Source of the DNA: Cupriavidus basilensis
GTDB lineage: Bacteria > Pseudomonadota > Gammaproteobacteria > Burkholderiales > Burkholderiaceae
Length of the DNA: 64,000 nt
Assembly: GCF_000832305.1 (NCBI RefSeq)
Contig: NZ_CP010537.1
Span: 3,782,001-3,846,000, forward strand
Direction of reading: 5' to 3'
Part shown: positions 54,117-64,000 of the stretch, in pieces
Layout: each line of letters begins with the position of its first letter
Position numbering within the stretch: the first letter of the stretch is position 1
Notes under the pieces: model-generated
What the model was told of the DNA's origin: nothing
The model's database searches: none
What the model saw: only the letters and a program-made list of their open reading frames with translations
Made by a program: the position numbers and the translations under genes

Positions 54117-55049
54117 TCAGGGCCGGCCCGGCCCCGACGCCACCGCATTCGCGCTCGCGCTCGCAGCCGGGGCGGCGGGCCGCAGCACCAGCCAGACGGC
54201 CATCCCGATCAGCGCTCCGCCGGCGGCGTGTGCCCACGACAACTGTTCGCCAAGGAAGATGGCGCCCCAGACGATGCCGAACGGGGGGATCAGGAAGGTC
54301 ACGGTCAGCGAGCGAACCGGACCCAGGTCGGCAATCAGCCGGTAGTACAGGATGTACGCAATCGCCGTGCAAAGCATCCCCACCCCGAGCATCGCCATCC
54401 ACACGCCCGGGCCGGCCGCCGGCAGCGTGTTTTCGCGCATCAGTGCAACCGCGCTGAACGGCAGCAGGAACAGGGTGGCGCCAATCATGCTGCCCGTTGC
54501 CACCAGGCGGGCGTCCAGACCGCCCTGCGCGGTGATCCAGCGCCGCGCGAGAAAGCCCGCCAGACCGTAACATGCTGTCGCCACCAGGCAGGCGGCGGCG
54601 CCGAGCAGCACCTGGGGCGAGAATGCTACCGGTCCGGTGCGGGTCAGCACCGCGACACCGGCAACGCCGAGGACGACACCGCCGGCCTTGGCCAGCGTCA
54701 GCCGCTCGCTAAAGCACAACGCGCCGATCAGCACGCCCATCAGCGGCGTCATGGCGTTGAACACCGCGGAGTAGCCTGCCGGCAGCCACAGCGCCGCAAA
54801 GGAGTACATGGCGAACGGGATGCCCGAGTTGATCACGCCCAGCACCATGACCTGGCGCCACTTGCCGCGCATGTCCCAGCGCACGCGCATCATCGCCAGG
54901 CAGGCCAGGAGCGTCAGCGCCCCGATCAGTACCCGCAGAAAGGCGGCGGTCAGGGGACCAAGCACCGGCGCGCTGATCCGCAGGAACAGGAAACTGGCGC
55001 CCCAGATGGCGGCAAGGCTGAGCAGGCGAATCAGGTCGGTGGGTTTCAT
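54117..55049 (-). CDS. DMT-superfamily (EamA) transporter
   Basis: 310 residues with ten membrane helices in two EamA repeats of five. The first repeat begins LIRLLSLAAIWGASFLFLRI (the typical WGxxF motif). The second begins near residue 150 (ACLVATACYGLAGFLARRWI). The EamA proline/glycine patterns (PLMGVLIGALCFSERLTLAK; FGIVWGAIFLGEQLSWAHAA) are present. It exports or imports a small metabolite across the inner membrane; the substrate cannot be predicted. Convergent with mipA. Confidence 0.9.
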   Translation of the reverse strand: MKPTDLIRLLSLAAIWGASFLFLRISAPVLGPLTAAFLRVLIGALTLLACLAMMRVRWDMRGKWRQVMVLGVINSGIPFAMYSFAALWLPAGYSAVFNAMTPLMGVLIGALCFSERLTLAKAGGVVLGVAGVAVLTRTGPVAFSPQVLLGAAACLVATACYGLAGFLARRWITAQGGLDARLVATGSMIGATLFLLPFSAVALMRENTLPAAGPGVWMAMLGVGMLCTAIAYILYYRLIADLGPVRSLTVTFLIPPFGIVWGAIFLGEQLSWAHAAGGALIGMAVWLVLRPAAPAASASANAVASGPGRP

Positions 55050-55279
55050 GGCGGGGAGGGGGAAGGAGACGAGACGAAACGAGGATGGCGTGCCCGGATT
55101 AAACCCCGGTGCCGGTGTGGCCGCAAGCTGGTTTCGGACATCTCCCTGCCCCGGATTACCGCCAATAAGTGAATTAACAGGCTTTTTTTAGCGGGATCGC
55201 CACGTTGACACCCTACTGAAGAGGGGACAGCTACATGAGTTGCGTGACAAGTCGTGTTTAGTTATTTTAAAATCTGATC

Positions 55280-55351
55280 TGCGCCAGAGTTAATTGACCC
55301 CTCCGACGCATTCCCGACAAGCCGCCACTCACGTGGCGGCTTCTTTTTTTT
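55280..55351 (+). ncRNA. candidate small RNA with Rho-independent terminator
   Basis: GTGACA (55244-55249) and TAAAAT (55268-55273) are spaced by 18 nt like a sigma-70 promoter. The region ends in the terminator at 55319-55351, giving a transcript of about 70 nt. No open frame lies between. Evidence is structural only. Confidence 0.35.
55319..55351 (+). terminator. strong Rho-independent terminator
   Basis: AAGCCGCCAC (55319-55328) pairs with GTGGCGGCTT (55333-55342) around a 4-nt loop, followed by C and eight T. No coding gene upstream on this strand is close enough to need it. Confidence 0.8.
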
Positions 55352-55417
55352 GCGGCGCACGGTTCACAACTATAAATCAACGTCAACCGCAATGGGAGAT
55401 GACGCGTTTGCAGCGTC

Positions 55418-55735
55418 ATGAAACGACAGTTCCTTGGCTTGCTAGCCCGCATTTACGTCCTCCAATTTGCCGTCGAGGTACCGGCCACCGTGGCCATGCT
55501 CGCCGAGATGCTGATGGAGTACGGCTTCCAGGTGGACATTGGCACCGTCCGTCCCTTGCTGCGCGCCTTGCAGATGGAAGGCTACATGGAAAGCGTCCTG
55601 CGTGACGGCATCGGGCGTGTCTACCTGATCACGGAACGTGGCCGGGAAGAACTGCGCAGCAGCCGCAGCCATGTGGACGATCTGTATCGCCGGCTGCACT
55701 CGCGCAGCGATCCCTCGGAAGCGTCCCACAGCTGA
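55418..55735 (+). CDS. PadR-like winged-helix regulator
   Basis: 105 residues. It has an N-terminal winged helix (LARIYVLQFAVEVPATVAML, VRPLLRALQMEGYMESVLRD) with a wing (GRVYLITERGREEL) and a short C-terminal helix that would mediate dimerisation. The size and the YLITERGREEL segment fit PadR family regulators. Its target is unknown; the neighbouring DMT transporter and Phn operon are in other orientations. A clean terminator follows. Confidence 0.75.
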   Translation: MKRQFLGLLARIYVLQFAVEVPATVAMLAEMLMEYGFQVDIGTVRPLLRALQMEGYMESVLRDGIGRVYLITERGREELRSSRSHVDDLYRRLHSRSDPSEASHS

Positions 55736-55746
55736 CTGCCAGCACG

Positions 55747-55769
55747 GCGGCCAGGCTTGGCCGCTTTTT
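55747..55769 (+). terminator. terminator of the PadR-like gene
   Basis: GCGGCCA (55747-55753) pairs with TGGCCGC (55758-55764) around a 4-nt loop, followed by five T. Confidence 0.75.
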
Positions 55770-55958
55770 GCGCCGCGCCCCGACGGCGCTCGCACCAGGG
55801 CAGCGTGAGTCCACACTCACGCCATCGCCTCTCCTCACATTACCCCTGCATGCTGTCCACCAAAAACGCCCAAACGGGGACGTTTTGCCGCAACTCGTCA
55901 TGCGACGAATAACGTACCCGTTTCTGCGTGGACCACCATGCTTTGCATCAATGAAAGC

Positions 55959-56004
55959 GCCCGGGCAAGCCGTACGCGCTAGATTGCGCACCACTTGCCC
56001 GGGC
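55959..56004 (-). terminator. hairpin downstream of the ABC binding-protein gene
   Basis: GCCCGGGCAAG (55959-55969) pairs with CTTGCCCGGGC (55994-56004). On the minus strand only a weak T-stretch follows, so termination may be partial. Confidence 0.5.
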
Positions 56005-56055
56005 TAGCTGTCTGGCGCTGATCGCCAGCTTCTGCTTCTTTGCCTTCTGACTGAT

Positions 56056-57075
56056 TTACTTCTTCTCGGCCTTGCCTTCGTAGCGCTTGCTCCACTCGGC
56101 AAGAATGCGGTCCCGGTTGGCGCTGGCCCACGTGAAGTCGTTCTTGATCAGGCGCTTCTCGTAGTCGGCCGGCAGCAGCGGATCCGGCTTGGCGATGCCA
56201 GGGATGGCCAGCACCGCGAAGTTCTTCTCGTACAGCGCCATGGCGTCGGACGAGGCGGAGAAGTCGGCCAGCTTGCGCGCCGCATCCGGGTTCTTGGTGC
56301 CCTTGATGATCGCGGTGGCCTCGATGTCCCAGCCCAGGCCTTCGGACGGCAGCACGATGTCGATGGGCGCACCTTCCTTCTTGGATTTCATCGCACGGTA
56401 TTCAAACGCGATGCCGATCGGGAACTCGCCTTGCGCCGCCATCTTGCAAGGCTTGGAGCCGGAGTGCGTATACAGGCCGATGTTCTTGTGCAGGGCGTCC
56501 ATGTAGGACCAGCCCTTTTGCTCGCCCATCATCTGCAGCCAGGCGCTCACATCCAGGTAGCCGGTACCCGACGACGCCGGATGCGGCATGACAATCTTGC
56601 CGGCGTATACCGGCTTGGTCAGGTCGGCCCACGACGTGGGCTTGGGCAAGCCCTGCTTTTGCGCCTCGATGGTGTTGAAGCAGATTGCCGCGCCCCATAC
56701 GTCCATGCCAACCCATGCCGGCGGATTGGCGGCGCTGCGGTATTGCGCGTCCACCGCCGCCAGGTTCTTCGGCGCGTACGGCTGCAGCATGCCTTCCTTG
56801 TCGAGAATGGCGAGACTGGAGCCGGCCAGGCCCCACACCGCGTCGGCACGCGGCGCGGCCTTCTCGGCCAGCAGCTTGGCGGTCACGATGCCGGTGGAGT
56901 CGCGCACCCACTTGATCTCGATGTCCGGGTTGGCCTTCTCGAACGCGGCCTTGTAGGCGGCGATCTGGTCGGCCTCCAGCGCGGTGTACACCGTCAGCAC
57001 GGTATTGGCATGGGCGGCGCCGGCCAGCAGCGCGAAGGCGGCCACGGCGGTGGCGGTGCGGAACAGGTGAGTCAT
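56056..57075 (-). CDS. phnS: ABC-transporter periplasmic binding protein, 2-aminoethylphosphonate type
   Basis: 339 residues. A signal peptide (1-23, ending AHA) leads a type II periplasmic binding protein of the iron/2-aminoethylphosphonate group: VLTVYTALEADQIAAYKAAF, DSTGIVTAKLLAEKAAPRAD, AVWGLAGSS. These segments fit the family called PhnS2 for 2-aminoethylphosphonate uptake; the ligand itself is not proven. It is the third gene of the minus-strand operon behind the permease (81-nt gap) and the ATPase, with a terminator-like hairpin downstream. Confidence 0.85.
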   Translation of the reverse strand: MTHLFRTATAVAAFALLAGAAHANTVLTVYTALEADQIAAYKAAFEKANPDIEIKWVRDSTGIVTAKLLAEKAAPRADAVWGLAGSSLAILDKEGMLQPYAPKNLAAVDAQYRSAANPPAWVGMDVWGAAICFNTIEAQKQGLPKPTSWADLTKPVYAGKIVMPHPASSGTGYLDVSAWLQMMGEQKGWSYMDALHKNIGLYTHSGSKPCKMAAQGEFPIGIAFEYRAMKSKKEGAPIDIVLPSEGLGWDIEATAIIKGTKNPDAARKLADFSASSDAMALYEKNFAVLAIPGIAKPDPLLPADYEKRLIKNDFTWASANRDRILAEWSKRYEGKAEKK

Positions 57076-57156
57076 GGTTTCTCCTTGTAAGGCGTGTCGT
57101 GAAATTCGGGTCGTGAAAGGCGTGTCGTGGCGCAGGCGCCGGTTTGCGACGGCGAA

Positions 57157-58898
57157 TCAAGGCGCCGGCGCGCGCCAGGCTTGCGTGCGGCGCAGCCAGC
57201 CGCGCGCGGCGCCCATCAGCAGCAGGCAGGCCAGCGCCGAGGTCAGCAGGATCAGCGTGGACATGGCCGCGGCCGGCGCGGTGTCGCCGGCGTCATCCAT
57301 GTTCAGCACCGAGATCGCGGCCAGCACGGTATCGGGGCTGTACAGGAAGATCACCGCGGATACCGTGGTCATGGCCGAGACGAACAGGTAGCGGAAGATA
57401 TCGATCAACGCGGGCAGGCAGATCGGCACCGTCACCCGCCAGCAGGTGATCAGCGGCGCCACGCCCAGCGACAGCGCGGCGGCCTCGAACTCGGCATCGA
57501 GCTGGCGCAGCGCGGCGGCGGCGGTGAGGTGGCCGGTGGTGTAGAAGTGGGCCACATTGCAGATCACCAGCAGCGTCATGGTGCCGTAGAGCGCGTGCAG
57601 CGGATTGGACGGCGCGTTGAAGAAGAACACATAGCCCAGCCCGAGCACCAGGCCGGGCACCGCCATCGGCAACACAAAGCCGGCACGCAGTACGCCATGC
57701 AGCCATGCCGGCCCGCGCGTGCGCTCGGTCAGCCACGCGCCGAAGAAGATCGCCAGCGTGCCGGCCAGTGCGCTCAGCGCGGCCAGGCGCAAGCTGTTGC
57801 GATAGGCCAGCCAGCCGCCACCATCCATATTGTCGAAGTCGTAATGCGCCAGCGTGAGCTGCAGGTTGTATGGCCACAGCTTGACCAGCGAAGCACCCAC
57901 CGCCGCCGCCAGCATGGTCAGCAAGGCGGCGCCGATCACCATCACCACCAGCGTGCAGCACGTGTCGCGCAGCCCGTCGCGGCTGGGCACATAGACCTGG
58001 GCACGGCTCGACATCTGCGCGCGTTGCCGGCGCTGCATGGCGATGTCCACGCCGAACGTCAGCAGCGCCGGCAACAACAGCAGCATGCCGATCAGCGCGC
58101 CGCGCGCGAACTGCTGTTGCCCCACCACGGCCTTGTAGGCTTCCAGCGCCAGCACCGGATAGCCGCCGCCCACTACCTTGGGCACACCAAAGTCCGTCAC
58201 CACCAGCGTAAACACCAGGCATGCCGCGCCAAACAGGCCGTGCCGCGCGCCCGGCAGCGTCACCGTGAGGAAGGTGCGCCAGGCGCAGGCCCCCATGGCG
58301 CGCGCGGCCTCGTACAGGCGCGCGTCAGCCAGCGAGAGCGCGGCCATCAGCACCATCAGCGCATGGGGAAACGTGTAGAAGGCCTCGCCCAGCACGATGC
58401 CCCAGAAGCCATAGATGCCGCCCGCGCCGAATACGCCCTTGAAGACGCCCTGGTTGCCGAACAGGTAAACCAGCGCGATGCCCGGCAGCAGCGAAGGGGC
58501 AAACAACGGCAGCAGCGCAATGCCCCGCCAGAGCGGCTTGAGCGCGATGCGGGAGCGTTGCAGCGCGTAGGCAAAGCCAAAGGCCAGCGGCACCACCAGC
58601 GCGGCCACGGTCAGCGAGACGGCCACGCTGCGGCCCAGCAGCGGCAGGAAATTCGGGTTGGCGACCAGTTCGGCCACGCGCGCGGGCAAGGCCCAGCGCC
58701 CGGCGTCATCGAACCACGCCTGGCCAAACAGCGCCAGCAGCGGCAGCACCAGCGCCACGGCAAGCCCGGCAAGCCAGAGCCACTTCATCGCGGCGGGCGC
58801 GGCATGCGCGATGCGGTCCGCCGCGCCGCCGGTGCCGCGCCCGCAACTGACAGCGGCTTCGCTTTCGGCCTTCGCCCCGGCCACGGGCCATGCGCGCG

Positions 58899-58902
<4 letters not shown>
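57157..58902 (-). CDS. phnU: ABC-transporter permease, 2-aminoethylphosphonate type
   Basis: 581 residues containing two fused membrane domains, each of about six helices with the binding-protein-dependent permease loop (EAA loop-like YEAARAMGACAWRTFLTVTL and FEAAALSLGVAPLITCWRVT). Fused permeases are normal for the iron and 2-aminoethylphosphonate class. The N-terminal 30 residues are variable. The ATG at 58902 overlaps the ATPase stop (ATGA), giving coupled translation. It forms the channel through the inner membrane. Confidence 0.87.
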
Positions 58903-60005
<1,103 letters not shown>

Positions 60006-60114
60006 CCCTCTGCGCTTTGATAACAGCGGGCAGCATAGGAGCGGCGCATGCCAGCCGTGTGGCAGTCAGGCAAAGAATCCCGATGCGGGTATCGGCGGAT
60101 TTTGGGGATGCGCC

Positions 60115-63100
60115 TCAATCCGCGGCCGGCACCCGTTGCGCCCAGGCCCGCATGGTCACTTCACCGCCTGCCGCGCAGATCTCCATCAGGCCGGCCAGCG
60201 GCACCGCCTGGCAGAACAGGTAGCCCTGCACGGCGTCGCAGCCATGTTCGCGCAGGAAGGCGAATTGCGCGGGCGACTCCACGCCTTCGGCCACCACCTG
60301 CAGGTGGAGCTGGTGGCCAAGGGTGATGATGGCGGCCGCCACGGCCTGGTGATGCTCATCGTGCGCCACATCGTCGACGAAGGATTTGTCGATCTTCAGC
60401 TTGTCGATCGGCAGCCGCGTCAGGTAGCTCAAGCCCGAATAGCCCGTGCCGAAATCGTCGATCGACAATCCCACGCCGAGCGCGCGCACGCGCTCGAACG
60501 TGTCCATGGTCTTGCTGCCGCCCTCGATCAGGATGCCCTCCGTCACCTCGATGGTGAGGCTCGACGCCGGCAGCCCGGCGGCCGCCAGGCATTGCGTGAC
60601 CATGGCGGGAAACCCTTCCTGGCGCAGTTGCAGCGGCGAGATATTCACCGCCACATCCAGCTCCACGCCAAGCTCGCTGCGCAGTTGCTGGATCTCGCGG
60701 CAGGCCGTGGCCAGGATCCACTCGCCCAGCGGCATGATCAGGCCGCTCTGCTCGGCAATCGGGATGAACTCCGTTGGCGGGATCACGCCGCGCTCCGGCG
60801 TTTCCCATTGAATGAGCGCTTCCACGCCGGCAATGCGCAACGTGGCCGTGTCAACGATGGGCTGGTAGCGCAGCTTGAACGCCTGGGTGGCCAGCGCACG
60901 CCGCAGCAGCCCCTCGATGGTGAAACGTGCCATGGATGCCTCGGCCATCTCGCTGGAGAAACGGCTGAGCTGCGCACCGCCGCGGCGCTTGGCCGCGTAC
61001 ATGGCGGCATCGGCGTTCCTGAGCAGGTCGGCCAGGTTGTCGCCGTCGTCGGGGCACAGCACCATGCCGATCGAGGGCGTCACGCGCAGGCGCTGGTTGC
61101 CTAGCTGCAGGTCTTCCGACAAGCGGGCCAGGATCTTGGCGGCGACCAGCTCGGCCTCGCTGTCCTGGCTCAACGGGTCGAGCACCACCACGAACTCGTC
61201 GCCGCCCATGCGGGCGACCAGATCGGCGTAGCGCACCGCGGCCTTGAGGCGATCGGCCACGATACGCAGCACCTCATCGCCGATGTGGTGGCCGAGCGAT
61301 TCGTTGATGCGCTTGAACTGGTCGAGATCGAGCAACAGCAGCGCGATGCGCTCGCCCTTGCGCAGCGCGCGCTGCAGCACCAGTTCCGTGCGCGCATGCA
61401 GCTGGGCGCGGTTGGGCAGGCCCGTAAGCGCGTCGTGATGCGCCAGGTGCCGGATGTATTCGTCGGCACGCTTGCGCTCCGTCAGGTCATGCGCGATGGC
61501 GAGATAGCCGCCGGCATCCAGGCCGCCGATGCCGGCCTCGCCAGCAAAGGCCGGGGCCGGCGGGTCCCCCGTGCCGCCGGGCACGTGCGCCTCGGGCAGC
61601 GCGGTCAGCGTCAGTTGCACCGGCAGGCGCGAGCCGCCCTTGCGGACATAGGTCCACTCCTGTTCGTCGGTCAGCCCGAGCCGGGCCTTGCCGACCACGG
61701 CGGCCAGGCCCGGCGCCACCGGCTCGCCCAGCTCGTTGGTGAGCACGGCGGCGCGCGCCGTAACCTCCTTGGGATCGAGGAAGTCCAGATAGCGCATGCC
61801 CGCGGCCACCTCGCTGGCCTGGTACCACAGCATGCGCTGGCCGGCGCGGTTGATGCCGGTCACCGTGCCGTTGCGGTCGAAGGTGATGACGCACAGCGCG
61901 GTGTGATCGAGCACGCGCGCGCTGCGCTCAGCCACGTCGGCCGCCACCAGTTCGGCACGGCGGATGGCGCTCAGGTCGGTCACTACCCACAGCACCCGGC
62001 CGGGCCCGGCAGCGGGCACCGGCGTCACCGCCACGCGCACGGGAATGATGGTGCCGTCGGACCTGCGGGCGTGACTCTCCAGCCGCCCCTCCAACGCCGT
62101 CGCGGCCAGCGTGGCGGCATCGGGCAGCAAGGTGGCGATGAGGGTGCCGGGGAACTGGTCCGGCGCCTTGCCGAACAGTGCGGTGGCCGCCGCGCTGGCG
62201 ATCTGGACACGGCCGCCGGCATCGCATACCAGGAAGGCATCGCTGGCGCTGGCCAGGCCCGCGCGCTGCAGGGCGCTATCCGCCTGCCGGCCCTGGCGCA
62301 CCCGCGCTGCGAGCTGCCACGCCCTGCGCCGCTGGCGCGCCAGGCCAAACACAATCCAGGCTAGCAGCAGCGTGCCTGCCGTGCCGCCCGCCAGTACCAG
62401 CATGGAGCGCCGCGGGCGATGCGCCGATTCGAAGGCTGGCGTGGTGGTGGCGCGCAAGGTCCAGACCCTGCCGCCATAGGTCAGCTCGCGTTCGGCCTGC
62501 AGCAACGGCGCCGGGACCGGCGCGCCAGCCGGCACGGGCTCGGCGTCACCGGCCAGGAGCGCGCCGGGGTTGGTGTCGCGTCCTTCATAAAGCAGCAACG
62601 ACAAGGTGCCGGCCGCAGGCAGGCCGACCCCGCGCAGCAGGTCTTCCAGGCGCAGCGAGGTATAGACGTAGCCGGTCACTGCCAGTTGCCGCTGGGTGGG
62701 GGTGTTCAGCGGCAGGCCACTGCCGTACACCGGCAGGTACAGCACCGCGCCACGCTGCGGCGCCTGCGTTTCGCTTTCCCGCGTGAGCTCCACGCCAGCG
62801 CTCAGGCGCGCCTCGCCGCTATCGCGGGCAGCCTCGGCGGCAGCGCGGCGCACGGGATCGGACATGATGTCAAAGCCAAGCGCGCGCGTGATGCGCCCGG
62901 CGAAGGGCTCGACATACACAACTGGCGCGTACACGTCGCGCGGGCCCAGCGGGTAGACCTCAAAGCCAGGCTGGCCCTCGCGGCGTATCGTCTCGACCAG
63001 CCAGTCGAGCTCGCGTGGCGGGGTCAGGCGCGCATAGCCGATCGAATGCGTGCCGGGCGGCAGGTCATCGAGCTGGGTGGTGTACAGGTAGTTGCGCCAC

Positions 63101-63342
63101 TGCTCGCGGGTGAGGGCGGGATCGGCGGCGAACAGCCCGGTGGTGCCGCGCAGCAGCTGCTCGTTGTCCTGCAAGCGCCTTTGCAAGGCGGAGAAGACCG
63201 GCGAGAACACCGCCTCGAAATCGTCCCGCGCCACCTCGGCTTCAAGCGTATGCATGCCGCGCCACGCGCCGCCAGTCGCCAGGGCGCCGGCCGCGGCGAC
63301 CAGCAGGGACAGCAGGACTGGCGAAATTGAGGGCAGTTTCAT
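60115..63342 (-). CDS. CHASE-PAS-GGDEF-EAL cyclic-di-GMP protein
   Basis: 1075 residues. An N-terminal membrane helix and a periplasmic CHASE domain (about 40-290, PLGPRDVYAPVVYVEPFAGR) precede a second helix (about 315-335) and two PAS-like regions. The GGDEF domain carries RMGGDEFVVV, a full active-site motif, with RYAD five residues before it as an inhibitory site. The EAL domain has GVEALIQW and DDFGTGYSGLSYL, so the main phosphodiesterase signatures are also present. The protein could both make and degrade cyclic-di-GMP according to an external signal. Confidence 0.93.
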   Translation of the reverse strand: MKLPSISPVLLSLLVAAAGALATGGAWRGMHTLEAEVARDDFEAVFSPVFSALQRRLQDNEQLLRGTTGLFAADPALTREQWRNYLYTTQLDDLPPGTHSIGYARLTPPRELDWLVETIRREGQPGFEVYPLGPRDVYAPVVYVEPFAGRITRALGFDIMSDPVRRAAAEAARDSGEARLSAGVELTRESETQAPQRGAVLYLPVYGSGLPLNTPTQRQLAVTGYVYTSLRLEDLLRGVGLPAAGTLSLLLYEGRDTNPGALLAGDAEPVPAGAPVPAPLLQAERELTYGGRVWTLRATTTPAFESAHRPRRSMLVLAGGTAGTLLLAWIVFGLARQRRRAWQLAARVRQGRQADSALQRAGLASASDAFLVCDAGGRVQIASAAATALFGKAPDQFPGTLIATLLPDAATLAATALEGRLESHARRSDGTIIPVRVAVTPVPAAGPGRVLWVVTDLSAIRRAELVAADVAERSARVLDHTALCVITFDRNGTVTGINRAGQRMLWYQASEVAAGMRYLDFLDPKEVTARAAVLTNELGEPVAPGLAAVVGKARLGLTDEQEWTYVRKGGSRLPVQLTLTALPEAHVPGGTGDPPAPAFAGEAGIGGLDAGGYLAIAHDLTERKRADEYIRHLAHHDALTGLPNRAQLHARTELVLQRALRKGERIALLLLDLDQFKRINESLGHHIGDEVLRIVADRLKAAVRYADLVARMGGDEFVVVLDPLSQDSEAELVAAKILARLSEDLQLGNQRLRVTPSIGMVLCPDDGDNLADLLRNADAAMYAAKRRGGAQLSRFSSEMAEASMARFTIEGLLRRALATQAFKLRYQPIVDTATLRIAGVEALIQWETPERGVIPPTEFIPIAEQSGLIMPLGEWILATACREIQQLRSELGVELDVAVNISPLQLRQEGFPAMVTQCLAAAGLPASSLTIEVTEGILIEGGSKTMDTFERVRALGVGLSIDDFGTGYSGLSYLTRLPIDKLKIDKSFVDDVAHDEHHQAVAAAIITLGHQLHLQVVAEGVESPAQFAFLREHGCDAVQGYLFCQAVPLAGLMEICAAGGEVTMRAWAQRVPAAD

Positions 63343-63629
63343 GAATTGGGGGTGCGCATGGGAGCCCTCGGTGGCCTCGCCCTGCCGCCGCAGGGCGACG
63401 GTCCACTATACCGTGGCGGCAATGGCTCGCCCACCCCCGGCGCGCCACCGTAACGTACGGCGCCACACGCTGGCGGGCGCGGCCCGCGCGCGCCCATGCC
63501 AGACTCGCGCGGGGCTAGCGCTTGTGGTAGGGTTGGCGGGCCTGCAAGCCTGCCGAAGCCCGACTCCCGGCAACCGTGCGGGCCGGCCGTCCAGAAGGCG
63601 CGCGCCGTCCCCCGACACCGCCGGCTCGC

Positions 63630-64000
63630 ATGCCCCAAGTTTCGCTTTCCCTGAAGGCGCGTCTCGCGCTGATTACCACGGCGCTTGCCGCCGTGCTTGG
63701 TACCGGCATCGTGCTGGCATCGCTCTATTACGCCCACGACGACCTGCGCGCCGCGCTGCAAGACCAGCAGGATTCCATCGTCAAGCTCGCCTCGGACCAG
63801 CTCGACACCGCCATGGAAGACCGCGTCACCCTGCTGTCCCATGTGGCGCCGCAACTGGCCGGCGAGCTTTCCCGCCCGGGCGCCGAGCTGCGCCTGCTGC
63901 TGGAGCGGCGGATTCCCGTGCCAGGCGCCTTCAATGCGTTCATGCTGGCCGATGCCCAGGGCCGCGTGCTGGCCAGGGATGGCGTGCAGGTCAGCATCGC
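63630..64000 (+). CDS. membrane sensor protein, N-terminal part
   Basis: From ATG 63630 the frame is open to the window edge (about 123 residues). It opens with a membrane helix (LALITTALAAVLGTGIVLAS) followed by a periplasmic helical start (LRAALQDQQDSIVKLASDQL) and a Cache-like region (FNAFMLADAQGRVLARDG). It is the beginning of a sensor histidine kinase, chemoreceptor or diguanylate cyclase; the output domain lies outside. Divergent from the GGDEF-EAL gene, with which it may form a signalling pair. Confidence 0.7.
   Translation, partial: MPQVSLSLKARLALITTALAAVLGTGIVLASLYYAHDDLRAALQDQQDSIVKLASDQLDTAMEDRVTLLSHVAPQLAGELSRPGAELRLLLERRIPVPGAFNAFMLADAQGRVLARDGVQVSI

Larger units (their letters stand above)
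55050..55417. other. intergenic region with a candidate small RNA
   Basis: No protein gene is seen. A promoter-like pair and a strong terminator within 110 nt define the candidate RNA at 55280-55351. Confidence 0.5.
55736..56055. other. intergenic region with two terminators
   Basis: Besides the terminators of the PadR-like gene and of the binding-protein gene, nothing is recognised. Confidence 0.5.

Overview
The window looks like a Cupriavidus/Ralstonia-type betaproteobacterium. I infer this from the H-NS paralogues of the AlaXXXLys/GRG type, the PE-ligase-polymerase LigD, the 2-aminoethylphosphonate ABC transporter set, the Fur and MipA genes, and the very GC-rich right third. No integrase, tRNA or CRISPR array was seen, so the replicon and the island type remain open. 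Two compositional zones meet near 49.7-50.0 kb. To the left the DNA has moderate GC, many small orphan genes, broken copies and defence-like genes. To the right it is GC-rich, with ordinary core-type genes.

Left zone, 1-18 kb: a small H-NS protein, then a non-homologous end-joining cluster (ligD, ku, an HTH-TPR gene coupled to ku, and an alpha/beta hydrolase broken by an in-frame TGA). Small exported proteins, two ArsN-like acetyltransferases, an extra Hfq with an unusual residue, a cold-shock protein, a protein built of TDGA repeats, an IS5 relic, a tandem pair of unknown paralogues, a second H-NS, a secreted DRGH nuclease and an orphan MazE-like gene follow.

Left zone, 18-39.5 kb: a membrane-anchored J-domain protein is followed by a five-gene minus-strand set (19.8-26.9 kb). 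It encodes a CoiA-like nuclease, a MotB/ExbD-like single-pass protein, a MotA/ExbB-like protein with a long coiled-coil tail, a membrane-anchored vWA-like protein and a four-pass coiled-coil protein. Two damaged DUF429 copies in the same orientation lie on either side. Then come a two-gene plus-strand module (PLD-type nuclease-like protein and an unknown partner), a QxK nuclease-like protein with a glycine-zipper tail facing a uracil-DNA-glycosylase-like protein, four diverged copies of one roughly 100-residue family, and a threefold intergenic hairpin repeat close to those copies and to mazE-like genes.

Left zone, 39.5-49.7 kb: a large minus-strand operon encodes a STAND (NACHT-type) NTPase with repeats and a C-terminal PD-(D/E)XK-like nuclease, then a DUF4365-TPR-PIN-like protein, then a 47-residue peptide. 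Next to it lie a HEPN plus OST-HTH protein and two copies of a small HTH gene, one apparently without a start codon. Together 19.8-49.7 kb reads as a dense set of candidate anti-phage or anti-plasmid systems. The membrane-channel/CoiA set and the STAND-nuclease/DUF4365 operon are the best candidates for undescribed systems.

Right zone, 50-64 kb: a single-Cache chemoreceptor, a structured spacer with a Fur-box-like dyad and three strong hairpins, fur, a four-cysteine small protein, mipA/ompV, a DMT exporter, a candidate small RNA, a PadR-like regulator, a 2-aminoethylphosphonate-type ABC transporter (ATPase, permease, binding protein), a CHASE-PAS-GGDEF-EAL protein and the start of another membrane sensor.
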